The notes beneath the pieces are model-generated. The model saw only the letters and a list, made by a program, of their open reading frames with translations, did no database searches and was not told the DNA's origin. Both the position numbers and the translations under genes were made by a program. Below are positions 9,538 through 19,578 of a stretch of DNA of 64,000 nt, in pieces. The stretch is taken from NCBI RefSeq assembly GCF_000209165.1, contig NC_009068.1:2480001-2544000 (forward strand). Direction: 5' to 3'. Every line of letters begins with the position of its first letter. Position 1 is the stretch's first letter. The stretch comes from Scheffersomyces stipitis CBS 6054. Taxonomy: Eukaryota; Ascomycota; Pichiomycetes; Serinales; Debaryomycetaceae.

Positions 9538-12363
9538 CTTCTGGATCCTGCGTACGATACTGGTACAAATTTCTTTTTATCTGTGGAAGGCTACAGAAAA
9601 AAGTCTGGAGACTGTGGATCTATCTGCAGGAGGGATGCTTGCAGGTGCCAAATATTTGGGACACGATTTATGGAGAGACTGGGACGGAGCTTAGACGGGT
9701 GAACGCGTCGGTTATAACGTCTAGACAGCTTAGGATGGAGACACGAACACAGCAGTGGAGGTGTCGAATATACAATTGAAAGAACGGCACTACTTGTCCG
9801 AAGAACAATTGGCCGGATAGCTATAGATTAAGGGTAGAATAGGGTTGGCGGATCAGAAAAAATGGTGACAGTGGCAAAATGTGGGAAACGAGTTTAATTT
9901 ATAGTGAGTGGCGGGGCCCGGATCTGCAGAATTCCGGTTGGTGCAGGTGGAGCAATTAAGCAGAACCGGGGAATCAAACTGTGGATGCCCCCGGAATGTA
10001 GGAGGAAGAAGGTCGGACTCTTCCTGTTTGGGACTGGTTCGGGAGTGGAGTGGGCCACTGCCAGATTGGGCAAGCTTTTCTTTATCTGATGAAGGCTTAA
10101 TGGGTCTGCAAAATGTTGAACAAAGACTAACTCCGAAGATGGAAAACCATTGGGCAGTTAGAACTGGCGAGCCACAGGGAAACACGACGAGACGTTCTCG
10201 TCCGATCGGATTAAGCTTAAATACGATATCTTTACGACTATGGGTTGAGAAATTGACCCAGTTCAAGCCAGAGCTCGCGGAGTCAGACACAGAAGAAGAG
10301 AATGTCGGAGTCGGTCCGGAGTTCCCTAAATAGCGCCATGGGTTTTAGGAATCTGAACAGGCTGCTTCCAAAAAAGGGCTCCATTTTGTTCTGTTTCACT
10401 CTGGCTGTTTCACTCTGGCTGTTCCGTTAAACCGTTCTATTTTTACCATCTTTTGTTCTTGGAATCGTTCTCTTGCTTGTTCCTATTTTTGCTCCCTTTC
10501 TCCATCTGAGCCTTCTCAATTGTTCTGGTAAGCTTCCCCAATTCCTACATTTGTATGTAAATTCTGTTCTCCCCCACGCAGCAACGGTCTCTTCTGGAAC
10601 TGAAGCTGCAACCAACTGTACCCCTCTGTCTAGACCCCTATTGGGCTTTGGTATAGCAGACAGCCGCACCTGTATCGAATGAAGCACAGAATGGCGGATC
10701 CGTTAATACGCCGCTCCACGACCAGGACACCACTGCCTCGCTATTCTCCCGTAGTCGGAATATCTAGCCGTGCGTAGGAAGGACTGAGACAAATAGGAAT
10801 ATGAATGATGGAAGAAAAAGCAACGGAGCTGACGCTGATAAGAGGGCCAAGACCACCTGCTGTTTGTAACCTCCAGAAAAGAAGCTGACACTGCCTAATC
10901 GCAATTACGGTTATCATTAATTATCAATTGGTTTGGGCTTTTGCGTTTGTCCAAGTTTCGCTTTCGCATTAATCGCAGCCCGCCAGACTCACTTTTCGGT
11001 CTGGAAATTCTCCGCCGTCTCCCATAGCTCTCGCCCCACCCAAACTGGCCAACTGCGTACAACACCAAAGGGGCACATGTTACGCCTTCTCCAACTACAT
11101 CGCCTAAGTCAGACCACGATACGGTTCCTGGCCGCCCGGCTCCGAACCTTCCTGTTCACAAGGTTCTGTCCGCTAGCCGTATGTTCGCTGAGCCGGTTGT
11201 CGCACTCGCCCTCGGAACCGGGTCGGCATGCACGCTTTGCGCTTGCACCCCGGATATTGGCCCCGTCCCACATTTGTCAGCACCAAAAAACGGTTTGAAT
11301 TATAACGTCTTCTCTCATTTGAGACGGTTCCGTTTCGTTTTCAGCTGGACCTCATTGTGGATGGAATTGACTTTCCAATTACAGCCGCGAAAACAGGAAG
11401 TTCTAGCCTCCGCACTGACGGGCAACCAAAGCCTCTTTTCTTTCTTTTTGACACTGACATCATACCTTTCCTTGTAGAATAGCGCTAACTGTTGCTGTTT
11501 CGGTAGCGAACTGTACCGAAGCCTGCTGTAGAGGTGTTTACATGACTCACGTCGGGGTATCAAATCGAAGCCCTCGCTACTCGTGCAATTGCAATCGCAG
11601 TGCAACCGCAGTGCACCGCAGCGCAATTGCAGTTGCAATTACGGGATGCTGAAAGCTGGTCATACTTTGCTAAAACGACTTCGAACTGGGCTTGATTTCA
11701 TACCTATTTTTCACGTCTATCTTTTCACGTTATTCTTCACGTTGTTCTTCACTCTATTCTGCAAATCCTTTCCATGCGAGGTCGCAAAAGAGCCTGAATT
11801 CTTGTAGAAATCTCTATTCTCCTCTTCTCCAGCAGCTGAATGCGGCAGCGGACGCTATCACCGAATCCACCGTTCATCAGACGGCGGCCACAATCTTCTG
11901 AGCCCTACCTTATTGTTAACAAGGTTTAGTATCTGTGTTCCTGCTCTCAGACAGACGTTTGGAAGTCGAAGATGCGGGGTCTGTTCCTTTTTGACATTGT
12001 GACAATCGCTCTCTAGCCATCGGAAAGTGCACTTCTACACATTCGCTTCCACGGCATTGGAGAAGATTGCATAACCATAACCGTTACAACCTTCTGCTTT
12101 CGATCTCCCGCTCGACGAAATCCACATTCGGCTGTTCATTTACGCTCAGTGGAGCAGAGATTGTCGGTTTGCCCGGGCTATTGACCTACTGACCAAGATA
12201 ACGATGGGTGCGAATTATGTGCCGCGGCTTTCAGGCACACCAAAGTGCCGCATCTTCTCTACTTCTTGTTCTGTCCATCACCACATTTACTTTCGGTATC
12301 CATACCTTGCTCGTGTCAATGCCTGACTGTGTAGCAGAGATCGGGGTTATTTCGGAAAGTATG

Positions 12364-12388
12364 GATCAGATCAGATCCGATCAGATCA
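12364..12388. repeat. GATCA pentamer microsatellite
   Basis: Five consecutive pentamers fill this stretch: four are GATCA and the middle one is GATCC. Because GATC is self-complementary, the array is nearly palindromic. Confidence 0.85.
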
Positions 12389-12615
12389 GGCCCAATATGC
12401 TAGTTGTGCTGCATTTTCAGTGTCGCATTCTTCTGTGTCGGACTCTGCTTTTCCTCTGTCTCGTTTCTGTCGCGTTTTTCTATCTACATGAGCCATACAG
12501 GAATATACGATTTCTTCACCAATCTCGAACACCCTTTTAGCAAGGCATCTTCCTCAGAAACAGAAAGTCGTGCTTCAAAGACACACCTACCACAGGCACG
12601 TTAGAATAGTAGAGA

Positions 12616-15146
12616 ATGATCTCGCTAGGTATGTAGCATTCAGAGCATTTTGAGCCTCAGTGAGCAGACATTGCGTGCTTTTTCTGTCTATTTTTCAGTT
12701 CATAGCAGCTCATACAAATGTAGTGTAATCACATTCTAAATTTTCACCCACTAACAACTCTCAAGACCAGAATGGCGATCCTCGAGAGCCACATGCCCAC
12801 ATAGATATAACAAACGAGCTTTTCAGCTCCTTGCTGTACATCTCGGACAACAAGGTCATTAAGGCCGAGATGTTCAACTTGCTAGAAGGCACCAGAGCAT
12901 TGGAGATGCTCAACCCCAATTTGGACACAGGGTTGATTACTCTTCTGGACGAGGAAATCGCTTTCGATTCCGGAAGGCCACAGCTGATTGACTCGGTGAT
13001 TGCGGTCCAGAATCGATTATTGCATCTCTTACCCTCATGGCTCAACAACAGCTCGCTACCGTTGACAGTTCTCAGCTGTCGCTATGTCCAGACTTTGTTA
13101 GAAAACTATGCATTCTTCAGGGACGGAAGTCTCAGCCAAAGGTGCTCGCTTGTAGACAGACGCTTGCAGGGCTCACAATGGCAACACCATGACACCGTCA
13201 TATCCACAGACTCTCTCGAGTATCAGCTAGTTCACAAGGTATTGAAGCTGTTTATCATAGGTCTTGCCAAATTTGTCGGGATCACGCTTGATATCGCTAT
13301 GAATGTTCTCTATGAAGAAGAGGATATCACCACGCGAACAGCTGGACTCGATTTCCTAGGAGAAATCTCCACGGTAGCAGTATTGGATGAGTTGAACCAT
13401 ACTATAGAATGGATCTTGGCCAGTGACATTGAATCAGGTGCTGATGTCTTAATCTCTCAGCTCAAACTCGTTCTCAGATTGAACCAGTTGAATTCGGTGT
13501 TCTCATTACTGGTTCCGTTGTTTGAAGAATCTCAAAAAGGAATTACACCTTCTTTTGATTTCTTATCTGATGGAACAGAGCTAGTAGACAAATTATCTTC
13601 CATTGAGTACAACCAAAGCTGTCCTGGTGGAGCATTCTCTAGGTTCATACAGCTAGACAGAGAGAACAAAACCATCCCTGTAGAAGTTTACGAGATTGCT
13701 CCAGTAGAAGCGTGGAAATCTATCAGATCGCTCTTTCAATCTGTACAAGGATTTGTGGTAAACTCCCATAAGATCTGTAACTACAATCAGCTCATCAACT
13801 TTCTTCGTTACGATATTTCAACGTCTGCAGTCGATATGAATATCATTGCTAGGGGCATATTCCAGCTCTACGTGATCAGAGACGATCGTACCATTTTGGG
13901 TTGTCCGAACATTACTGTCAGTAACTATTCCATAGACAACATAGAGAACGTCGTGGGTAAAAACACAGACTTGCTCTATTTAGACGATTCAAGTTTATCG
14001 AGCGTCAAGCCAGAATTGAAACACCAGCTCAAGGACAGACTCCAGCAGATGCTCCAGGATCTCGAAAGCTGTGTATATCACAATGTAACAGTCCACGCCA
14101 GCAATGTCTGTCGCCAGCAACAGTTAATGTCTAAAAGCTTGGTACTCTGGGATACTCTCCAGGTATCGTGGGAGTCATTTGAAGTCGAGTGCTTTCAGTT
14201 GTGCAAGATTGGAAACGAGTTGCCTAGTGGTGACCTTGGCATGGCTGTCAGCTCTTACGTCTACTTCACAAAACTACAGGCAATGATTGATTTAGCACTT
14301 AATGGAGTGAATTTGGAGCTATACAAGGACTTCGAGATCTATCTAATCTACTGGTACGTAGCATACTTGATACAGCTTATTGTAGAACATCTTACTGGCC
14401 GAATCGACTTGATCATCGAAGGAAAAATCGCCTACATCGAGAAAACGCATCCCAAAAAGATCAAGAAGTTTAAGGCAGGCCCCAAGAAGCAGCAATTGAA
14501 GGAGTTGCAATTGTACTATCAAAATAAAATCCTCCCTCAGTTAGTGCAAACCCGTGACTACAACAGAATTTTCCTTACCAACTCGCTTGTTGCCATGAAC
14601 AACTTCTTGGATGCAATTTGTGTGTTTTTGATGATAATCTCCAATTTGGGAATATGCGATTTCAGAGATGGACCAAAGAGTTCATTGACATCTATGGAAG
14701 ACATGTTTCACTTCAGAATGAAGCCATGGTCTTCCATTGGAGTACCCAGTCTTCCTACATACGCCCAGTATATCAACTCGTTCAAAGCTTTGGGATTGGA
14801 CGAAGCACCAGACAAGTTCCAGTCAGCACTTTCCTTGATAAAGGTGATCAAAAACAAACTTCACTTATCCAAATCTTTGTACCAAAGCTTATTAAAAGAT
14901 ATCGTAAATGACGATAGGATAAATAGCCAATTCGTCCAGGACGACAACCTGAAGGTCGTCTACTGGTACGAAAGCATTGTTAAGTGCATCGACAGCTACA
15001 GCGAAGAAGTTGAAAAATTTGTCGAAATTCTTGAAAGCAACAAGAACGATATTCTGCAAATCAATTCCCACAACTACAAATTGAAAATCATAAAGAGTCA
15101 TCATAGATATTTCCCCAGAGTCACCGTTGAAAAGACATTCACGTAG
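12616..15146 (+). CDS. MAK10: NatC N-terminal acetyltransferase auxiliary subunit (Mak10/Naa35), two exons
   Basis: Mak10 is the large auxiliary subunit of NatC, which acetylates the N-termini of proteins that start with Met plus a hydrophobic residue. The long frame (open from 12729) matches the family: a start like NELFSS..NLLEGTRALEM, then DEEIAFD, LSCRYVQTLLENY and LYEEEDITTRTAGLDFL. It has no in-frame ATG upstream of 12870, and family similarity begins well before that point. An exon at 12616-12628 (ATG ATC TCG CTA G) followed by a consensus GTATGT donor, a CACTAAC branch site and an AAG acceptor restores a start. The spliced product is join(12616..12628,12766..15146), 797 residues, reading MISLDQNGDPREPHAHIDIT. 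The product is certain; the splice model is an inference. Confidence 0.9.
12629..12765 (+). other. Predicted spliceosomal intron of MAK10
   Basis: This 137-nt intron has donor GTATGT (12629-12634), branch site CACTAAC (12749-12755, branch A at 12754) and acceptor AAG ending at 12765, the first AG after the branch site. Phase is 1 and joins in frame to the MAK10 coding region. The non-YAG acceptor is the weak point; the CAG ending at 12770 would break the frame. Confidence 0.65.
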
Positions 15147-15314
15147 ACTAGACTATATTCTACCTGAATATTTTCGAATAGAGTATAGCATCAATAATTT
15201 GTATAATAATACATCTATTGCATCCATAATCAGAATGCAATTGAGATACTTTAGCCAATGCATTGCACAAGTATACAGATATTATAAGTTGAGACCTGCC
15301 GTCTAAAAACCAAT

Positions 15315-15632
15315 TTATGGTATAGATTGTATCACCTTCTCAAGCTTTTCAGCTTCAGCTAATAGCTGTGGATTGTTAACCTGGTGCACATCATATATGT
15401 CCTGGTAGATCTTGTTAGTAGATTCCTTGACGGCCTGAAGAATGGAACGTGTCTTCTGCAAATTCTCAAGCTCGATTTTGAACTGCTCAATTTGATTTCG
15501 TTCGTCTGCCATTGATCCCACAGAAGCCAAATATAAGAATGTTGAAACGGTCGTACTGAGAAATTCACTATCTACATTTTTGGAGACTCCCCCAATATTC
15601 GCGTCCCCCAAAATCATGTGATCCATCACCAA
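15315..15632 (-). CDS. Small coiled-coil protein, unrecognised
   Basis: This is a 105-codon frame lying tail to tail with MAK10. The C-terminal 65 residues, from an internal Met at 15512, are a charged heptad-rich helix (ERNQIEQFKIELENLQKT, then LLAEAEKLEKVI) typical of small subunits of kinetochore, BLOC-1 or similar assemblies. The first 40 residues are less regular, so translation may start at 15512. I looked for DASH subunits (Dad1-4, Hsk3, Duo1) and could not match any with confidence. Coding status is probable from coiled-coil character and from its fit between neighbouring genes. Confidence 0.5.
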   Translation of the reverse strand: MVMDHMILGDANIGGVSKNVDSEFLSTTVSTFLYLASVGSMADERNQIEQFKIELENLQKTRSILQAVKESTNKIYQDIYDVHQVNNPQLLAEAEKLEKVIQSIP

Positions 15633-15784
15633 AACATACTATTCGGGTCGAACTTCACGGATTGCTTTGGGGGCCCACTTCTGTTTTAACCAAGAGCGCA
15701 AATGGATCCTCCAAATTAATGTTCCGGGATCGACTAATTCTCATCTACAAGTATCCTTAACTGTACAGATTGAGATTCGCAGCC

Positions 15785-15875
15785 ACTCAATTATATATAT
15801 ATATAGTATATATTTTAAAATATAGATAGATAGATATATATATTGTATATAACCAATAACCAATATATATATCAC
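15785..15875. repeat. AT-rich low-complexity tract upstream of the oxidase gene
   Basis: Alternating TA runs with GATA-type tetramers (ATAGATAGATAGATATATAT) fill most of the 90 bp before the fructosyl-amino-acid oxidase start. A doubled CCAAT near 15850-15862 could bind the Hap complex. It probably serves as an open promoter with TATA function. Confidence 0.6.
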
Positions 15876-15907
15876 TTGGTAGAGTATATTATACCATCAA
15901 CTATAAG

Positions 15908-17221
15908 ATGGTAAATGAACAAATCCCATTGGATTCCCGTATTGTTATAGTTGGTGCCGGTACTTTTGGACTTTCCACCGGTTTGGAGCTTTTGAGAAAA
16001 GGGTACAAGACTGTTACTCTTGTTGATCCTTACCCCCCTCCATCCCCATTAAGTGCTGGTAACGATGTCAACAAGATAGTCCAGTCCACCGTTGATAACA
16101 AGTTTCTTTCGGAATTGGCGTTGGAAGCTTTACAACTTTGGAGAAATGATCCAATCTACAGAGATGCGTTCCACGAGACTGGAATTATCTACGCTGCTAC
16201 AAACGAAAAGATACACGATATTCAGGATAGAAGAAAGAGGTTGGAAAAATTAGGAATTGAGCACTCGGCCTTGGATGGGTCACAAGATTTTGCCAAAGTT
16301 ATTCCAAGTTTGACTGGGTCAGATGATAATAGTTCTAGATTCAGGAATTGGGTAGGTTTCCACCAAAAGAAGAACTGTGGATGGGCTTTTGCCAGATTGG
16401 CATTGGAATTTGCTGCGAATGAAATCAGAAAATTGGGAGGGCAATTCGAAATAGCCAATGTTGAGGAACTCGTGTTCAACCAAGATACGGTAATTGGAGT
16501 GAGAACAACTACTGGCCAGGTAATCAAAGGTGACAAGGTGGTGATTTGTGCGGGAGCCAAATCGGACCAGATCTTGGACTTCGAAAACCAGCTATTAGCC
16601 AAATGCTTTACGGTAGTTCATATTGAGCTTTTGCCGTGTGAGGTTGAACTGCTTAAAAACTTGCCCGTAGTATTGAATCTTGATCAAGGCTTCTTCTTTG
16701 AGCCCGATAAGAAAAATCATTTGAAGATCTGCAACGAATTTCCTGGCTACATAAATTTTTCAGAAGACTCGACAATTTCCAAACCGGTATATCTTGATAA
16801 AATCCCCCAGGAAGCCGAAAAGCAGATTAGAATATTCTTAAAAGAGACATTCCCAAATCTATCAGCTCGCCCATTTGCGGTGACAAAAATATGTTGGTGC
16901 ACAGATACTTCCGATAGGAACTTCCTTATTGGAACGCACCCAAAGCACAAAAACCTAATTCTTGGCACGGGAGATTCTGGACAAGGCTTCAAGTATATGC
17001 CAGTAATTGGAAAATATATAGCCAGCGTGGTGTCGAACGGACCAGAAAGTCTACCACCGGATATAGAACGGTTTTGGAGATGGAGACCAGAGAGTACGAC
17101 TAACAGAGATGTCTACGATCTCCAGAACAGGTATGGTGGATCTAATCAGGTGAAAAATTTGCTAGACATCAAGCATTGGAGCAGCAGTAAAAATAATAGT
17201 AGTGATGCGGCCAAGTTTTAG
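15908..17221 (+). CDS. Fructosyl-amino-acid oxidase (amadoriase-like FAD enzyme)
   Basis: This family oxidises Amadori products (fructosyl amino acids) to the free amino acid, glucosone and hydrogen peroxide. The 437-residue protein has an N-terminal dinucleotide-binding motif VIVGAGTFGLSTGLELL (glycines 16-21) and then the family-typical VDPYPPPSPLSAGNDVNKIV. The FFFEPDKK and KICNEFPGYINF blocks follow. The C-terminal KICWCTDTSDRNFLIGTHP contains Cys329 and Cys331, one of which should be the covalent FAD attachment site. LGTGDSGQGFKYMPVIG closes the FAD site. Length and motif order match fungal amadoriases better than sarcosine or pipecolate oxidases. The C-terminus AKF is at best a weak peroxisomal signal. 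Substrate preference cannot be read from sequence. Confidence 0.85.
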   Translation: MVNEQIPLDSRIVIVGAGTFGLSTGLELLRKGYKTVTLVDPYPPPSPLSAGNDVNKIVQSTVDNKFLSELALEALQLWRNDPIYRDAFHETGIIYAATNEKIHDIQDRRKRLEKLGIEHSALDGSQDFAKVIPSLTGSDDNSSRFRNWVGFHQKKNCGWAFARLALEFAANEIRKLGGQFEIANVEELVFNQDTVIGVRTTTGQVIKGDKVVICAGAKSDQILDFENQLLAKCFTVVHIELLPCEVELLKNLPVVLNLDQGFFFEPDKKNHLKICNEFPGYINFSEDSTISKPVYLDKIPQEAEKQIRIFLKETFPNLSARPFAVTKICWCTDTSDRNFLIGTHPKHKNLILGTGDSGQGFKYMPVIGKYIASVVSNGPESLPPDIERFWRWRPESTTNRDVYDLQNRYGGSNQVKNLLDIKHWSSSKNNSSDAAKF

Positions 17222-17844
17222 CTAAGTTTTTCACCAGAGATATAGCGGCACAAAACAATTGAATATTATTTCCATCCGTAAAAGGTAGAGGCTTTGGATC
17301 TCGTAATAGTATTTTGAGCGTAACTCGAGCCTAAGCCTGACATTGACTTGCGAAAGTGGATAAGAGAAGTAATTGAAAAAATAAAACATTCACCGTTTTA
17401 GTTAACGAAAACGAAAGCAATATCACTTCTTTTTCACGAGCCGCGGCACTCCCGCATAGGTCCGCTACTGTTTATCACATTCTTGACCATGAAGCAATTG
17501 CAATGTGCCATAGGAGAACGAGGCAATTTGGTTTCATCCTGCATTGGGTCAAATAGCCATAATAGCCGCCATAATAGGTAATAGATTATGCATCTCATCA
17601 ATTGAAATAGATAACGGTGGAGCTGTGCTCGTATGTACCTCGATGAAATCTGCAACGCTATGGCCGAGCCCGACTCGACGTCTTAATTCGGACTGAAATT
17701 CTCGACTATAAATTGAATTGCAAGTCCAGTTGCAAATTCTCGCCATGGTTCTTTTGGCTTTTTGACATATTAACAAGAATTACCAGCAGCGCGAAAGAAA
17801 GCGCAAAATACATTCTTGGTAGACGCAAGTGAAAATAATAAAGA
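17222..17844. other. Spacer upstream of the nucleoside-hydrolase-like gene
   Basis: It contains one GATAAG (17359-17364), a further GATAA near 17610 and several repetitions of AATAGCC/ATAATAGCC near 17556-17580. Three overlapping short minus-strand frames have no recognisable content. Nitrogen-responsive control is possible but is not shown. Confidence 0.4.
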
Positions 17845-18966
17845 ATGGTGCAAATTTCAAAGGTTCTTGTAGCAGCTTCAGTTGCTGGTTTGACCGCTGC
17901 TAAAAAGGTGTTTATTGACAACGATGGATTGGCTCCCTTGCAAGTTTTGTTTCCTTTGTTGGCCGGTTGGGAAGTCCTCGGTATCTCTACCTCGTTCGGT
18001 TCCTCTTCTACAGTGGATTCTGCAGGTGCAGCCTACGACGTGTTAACAGCCTACAACTTGACTTCTTGTATTCCACACTATGTAGGTGCCCAACAGCCAT
18101 TGTTGAGAACTCAGGACACCTTTGACACCTGGCAATCCCTCTTCGGAGAATTGGTATGGCAAGGTGCCTTCGCTCCTTCCTACGAAGATCTTTACTCTTG
18201 GGACAATATCACCTACAACGACTCTGTCCCAGGTGCCGTAGCCTTGATTGAAGCCGTCAAGGCCAACAAGGATACTGACCCTGTCTATATCTATGCTGCA
18301 GGTATGATGACAACCGTTGCTCAGGCCATTTCCCTCTACCCAGACCTCGTCAAGGATGCTGCCGGTTTGTACATTATGGGAGGGTATTTTGATCAACAAT
18401 TCGCAGCCGGCACTGGAACTCCTATTGTCAATGACATAAACACCGACATCAACTTGATGCAAGATCCAGAAGCTGCCCAAATCGTCTTGACTGCCAACTG
18501 GACTGAATTGTACATCGGTGCCAACGTCACCAACTACTTGGTTCCATCCCAAGAATTGTACGACAGACTCATCACCAAGGCCGGTGGCTACAGTGTGTTG
18601 GAAGAAAACTCCTACTTAGAACCAGTCTTGAACTTGGTTGCTACGGGAAACTACACTGAAAATACTTCTGAACAGACCCTTCCATTCTGGGACGAAGTAG
18701 TCTCTGCCTTCATGGTGTGGCCAGACATGGTTCAAAGCACAACAAACTTCTCTGTAGCTGTGGACACGCAGTTCTACTCTCCATTCTACGGAAGTTTGAG
18801 AATCTGGGGTTCTGAGTTTGCTCCAAAGGGCCAAATCACCGGTAATGCCACCATCGTCAACAAGATCGACGACAGCAGATTCTACGACTTATTGGTTTCT
18901 ACATACTTCATGGACTGGAGACAGTATTGTGAAGTTGGCGGTCCAGTCACTTTAGAAGGCTACTAA
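17845..18966 (+). CDS. Secreted inosine-uridine nucleoside-hydrolase-like protein
   Basis: Family members hydrolyse the N-glycosidic bond of nucleosides using a calcium ion held by a DxDxGxDD motif. The 373-residue product begins with a short hydrophobic signal-like segment (about 1-19, ending TAAKK) and carries many N-x-S/T sequons, so it should be secreted or wall-bound. The metal motif reads VFIDNDGLAPLQVL (about 22-35). The first two aspartates are kept, but the DD pair is replaced by Ala-Pro. Later blocks (YIYAAGMMTTVAQAI; MGGYFDQ; NTDINLMQDPEAAQIVL; LPFWDEVVSAF) match the fold well, including an Asp where the last calcium ligand lies. Catalytic ability is therefore uncertain. It is followed by an unrelated mitochondrial gene. 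Confidence 0.85.
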   Translation: MVQISKVLVAASVAGLTAAKKVFIDNDGLAPLQVLFPLLAGWEVLGISTSFGSSSTVDSAGAAYDVLTAYNLTSCIPHYVGAQQPLLRTQDTFDTWQSLFGELVWQGAFAPSYEDLYSWDNITYNDSVPGAVALIEAVKANKDTDPVYIYAAGMMTTVAQAISLYPDLVKDAAGLYIMGGYFDQQFAAGTGTPIVNDINTDINLMQDPEAAQIVLTANWTELYIGANVTNYLVPSQELYDRLITKAGGYSVLEENSYLEPVLNLVATGNYTENTSEQTLPFWDEVVSAFMVWPDMVQSTTNFSVAVDTQFYSPFYGSLRIWGSEFAPKGQITGNATIVNKIDDSRFYDLLVSTYFMDWRQYCEVGGPVTLEGY

Positions 18967-19578
18967 AACTACCAAAGATCAAGAATATCCATACGTTTCC
19001 ATAGATTTCTCTCGTTACATTATTTCGGTTCGTTTTCTTTCGCTGGAAGCAGCGACTAGATAGTTAAAAGAATATCCTTTAGACAAGTACCTAATGACAG
19101 TAAGTAATAGGCTGATTTGTATATATTTTTGAGGTAGCAAAGAACAAATTCAGGAATAGATTAAGTGAATTTTCTTTGTGCGAGTAACGGCTGAACATTC
19201 CTGACTCTGCGGACTTTAGGAGTCTTTTAGGATTTTTAGCTTGCTGCTTAATTATGAGGTTCGGATCAGCGAGCATTTCTCAGTTCTCTACGATTTTGTT
19301 TGGACTTCTTCACCATTCCTTGCTAGCAGACCACAGATAGATATTGCAATTCCTTAGAGACATAGCTGCTGCAGATAAGTTGTTCGACTAAACGACCCAG
19401 CAGCATTATTCATTTCGTCCATTTTCACCCACAGAAGTAGAGGAGTCGAAATTTTACCTAATACCACCCTAACCAACAGCACCAGATAATCACCGGTTCC
19501 ACTGGCTCTATTATTGAGGAGTAAACAATACCACTCTCGCCTTATTATACTACACACCTCTGAAAAGCCAAATCTACT
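18967..19578. other. Intergenic spacer
   Basis: This holds the 3' region of the nucleoside-hydrolase-like gene and the 5' region of the OPA3-like gene. I see no RNA gene, repeat or recognised site. Confidence 0.5.

Larger units (their letters stand above)
9378..12615. other. Long 3.2-kb region without genes between CAP1 and MAK10 (divergent promoters)
   Basis: I find no convincing protein gene here. The longest frames (9853-10290 minus and 9908-10333 plus, antisense to each other) have no recognisable features. From about 9.9 to 12.3 kb the sequence is visibly richer in G+C than the other spacers, most clearly at 10930-11290. It also holds a palindromic GCAATTGC cluster near 11580-11641 and a GATCA pentamer array at 12364-12388. 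It could be an extended regulatory region or encode a non-coding RNA; I recognise no known RNA family. Confidence 0.5.

Noticed and set aside
9853..10333. Two overlapping antisense frames of about 140 codons
   Set aside because: They mirror each other in opposite strands in a GC-rich stretch, have no domain, anchor or codon-bias feature, and neither sits at a plausible promoter.
12831..15146. MAK10 starting at TTG (12831)
   Set aside because: The initial codon is TTG and family-like sequence continues upstream, so a spliced ATG start is more plausible.
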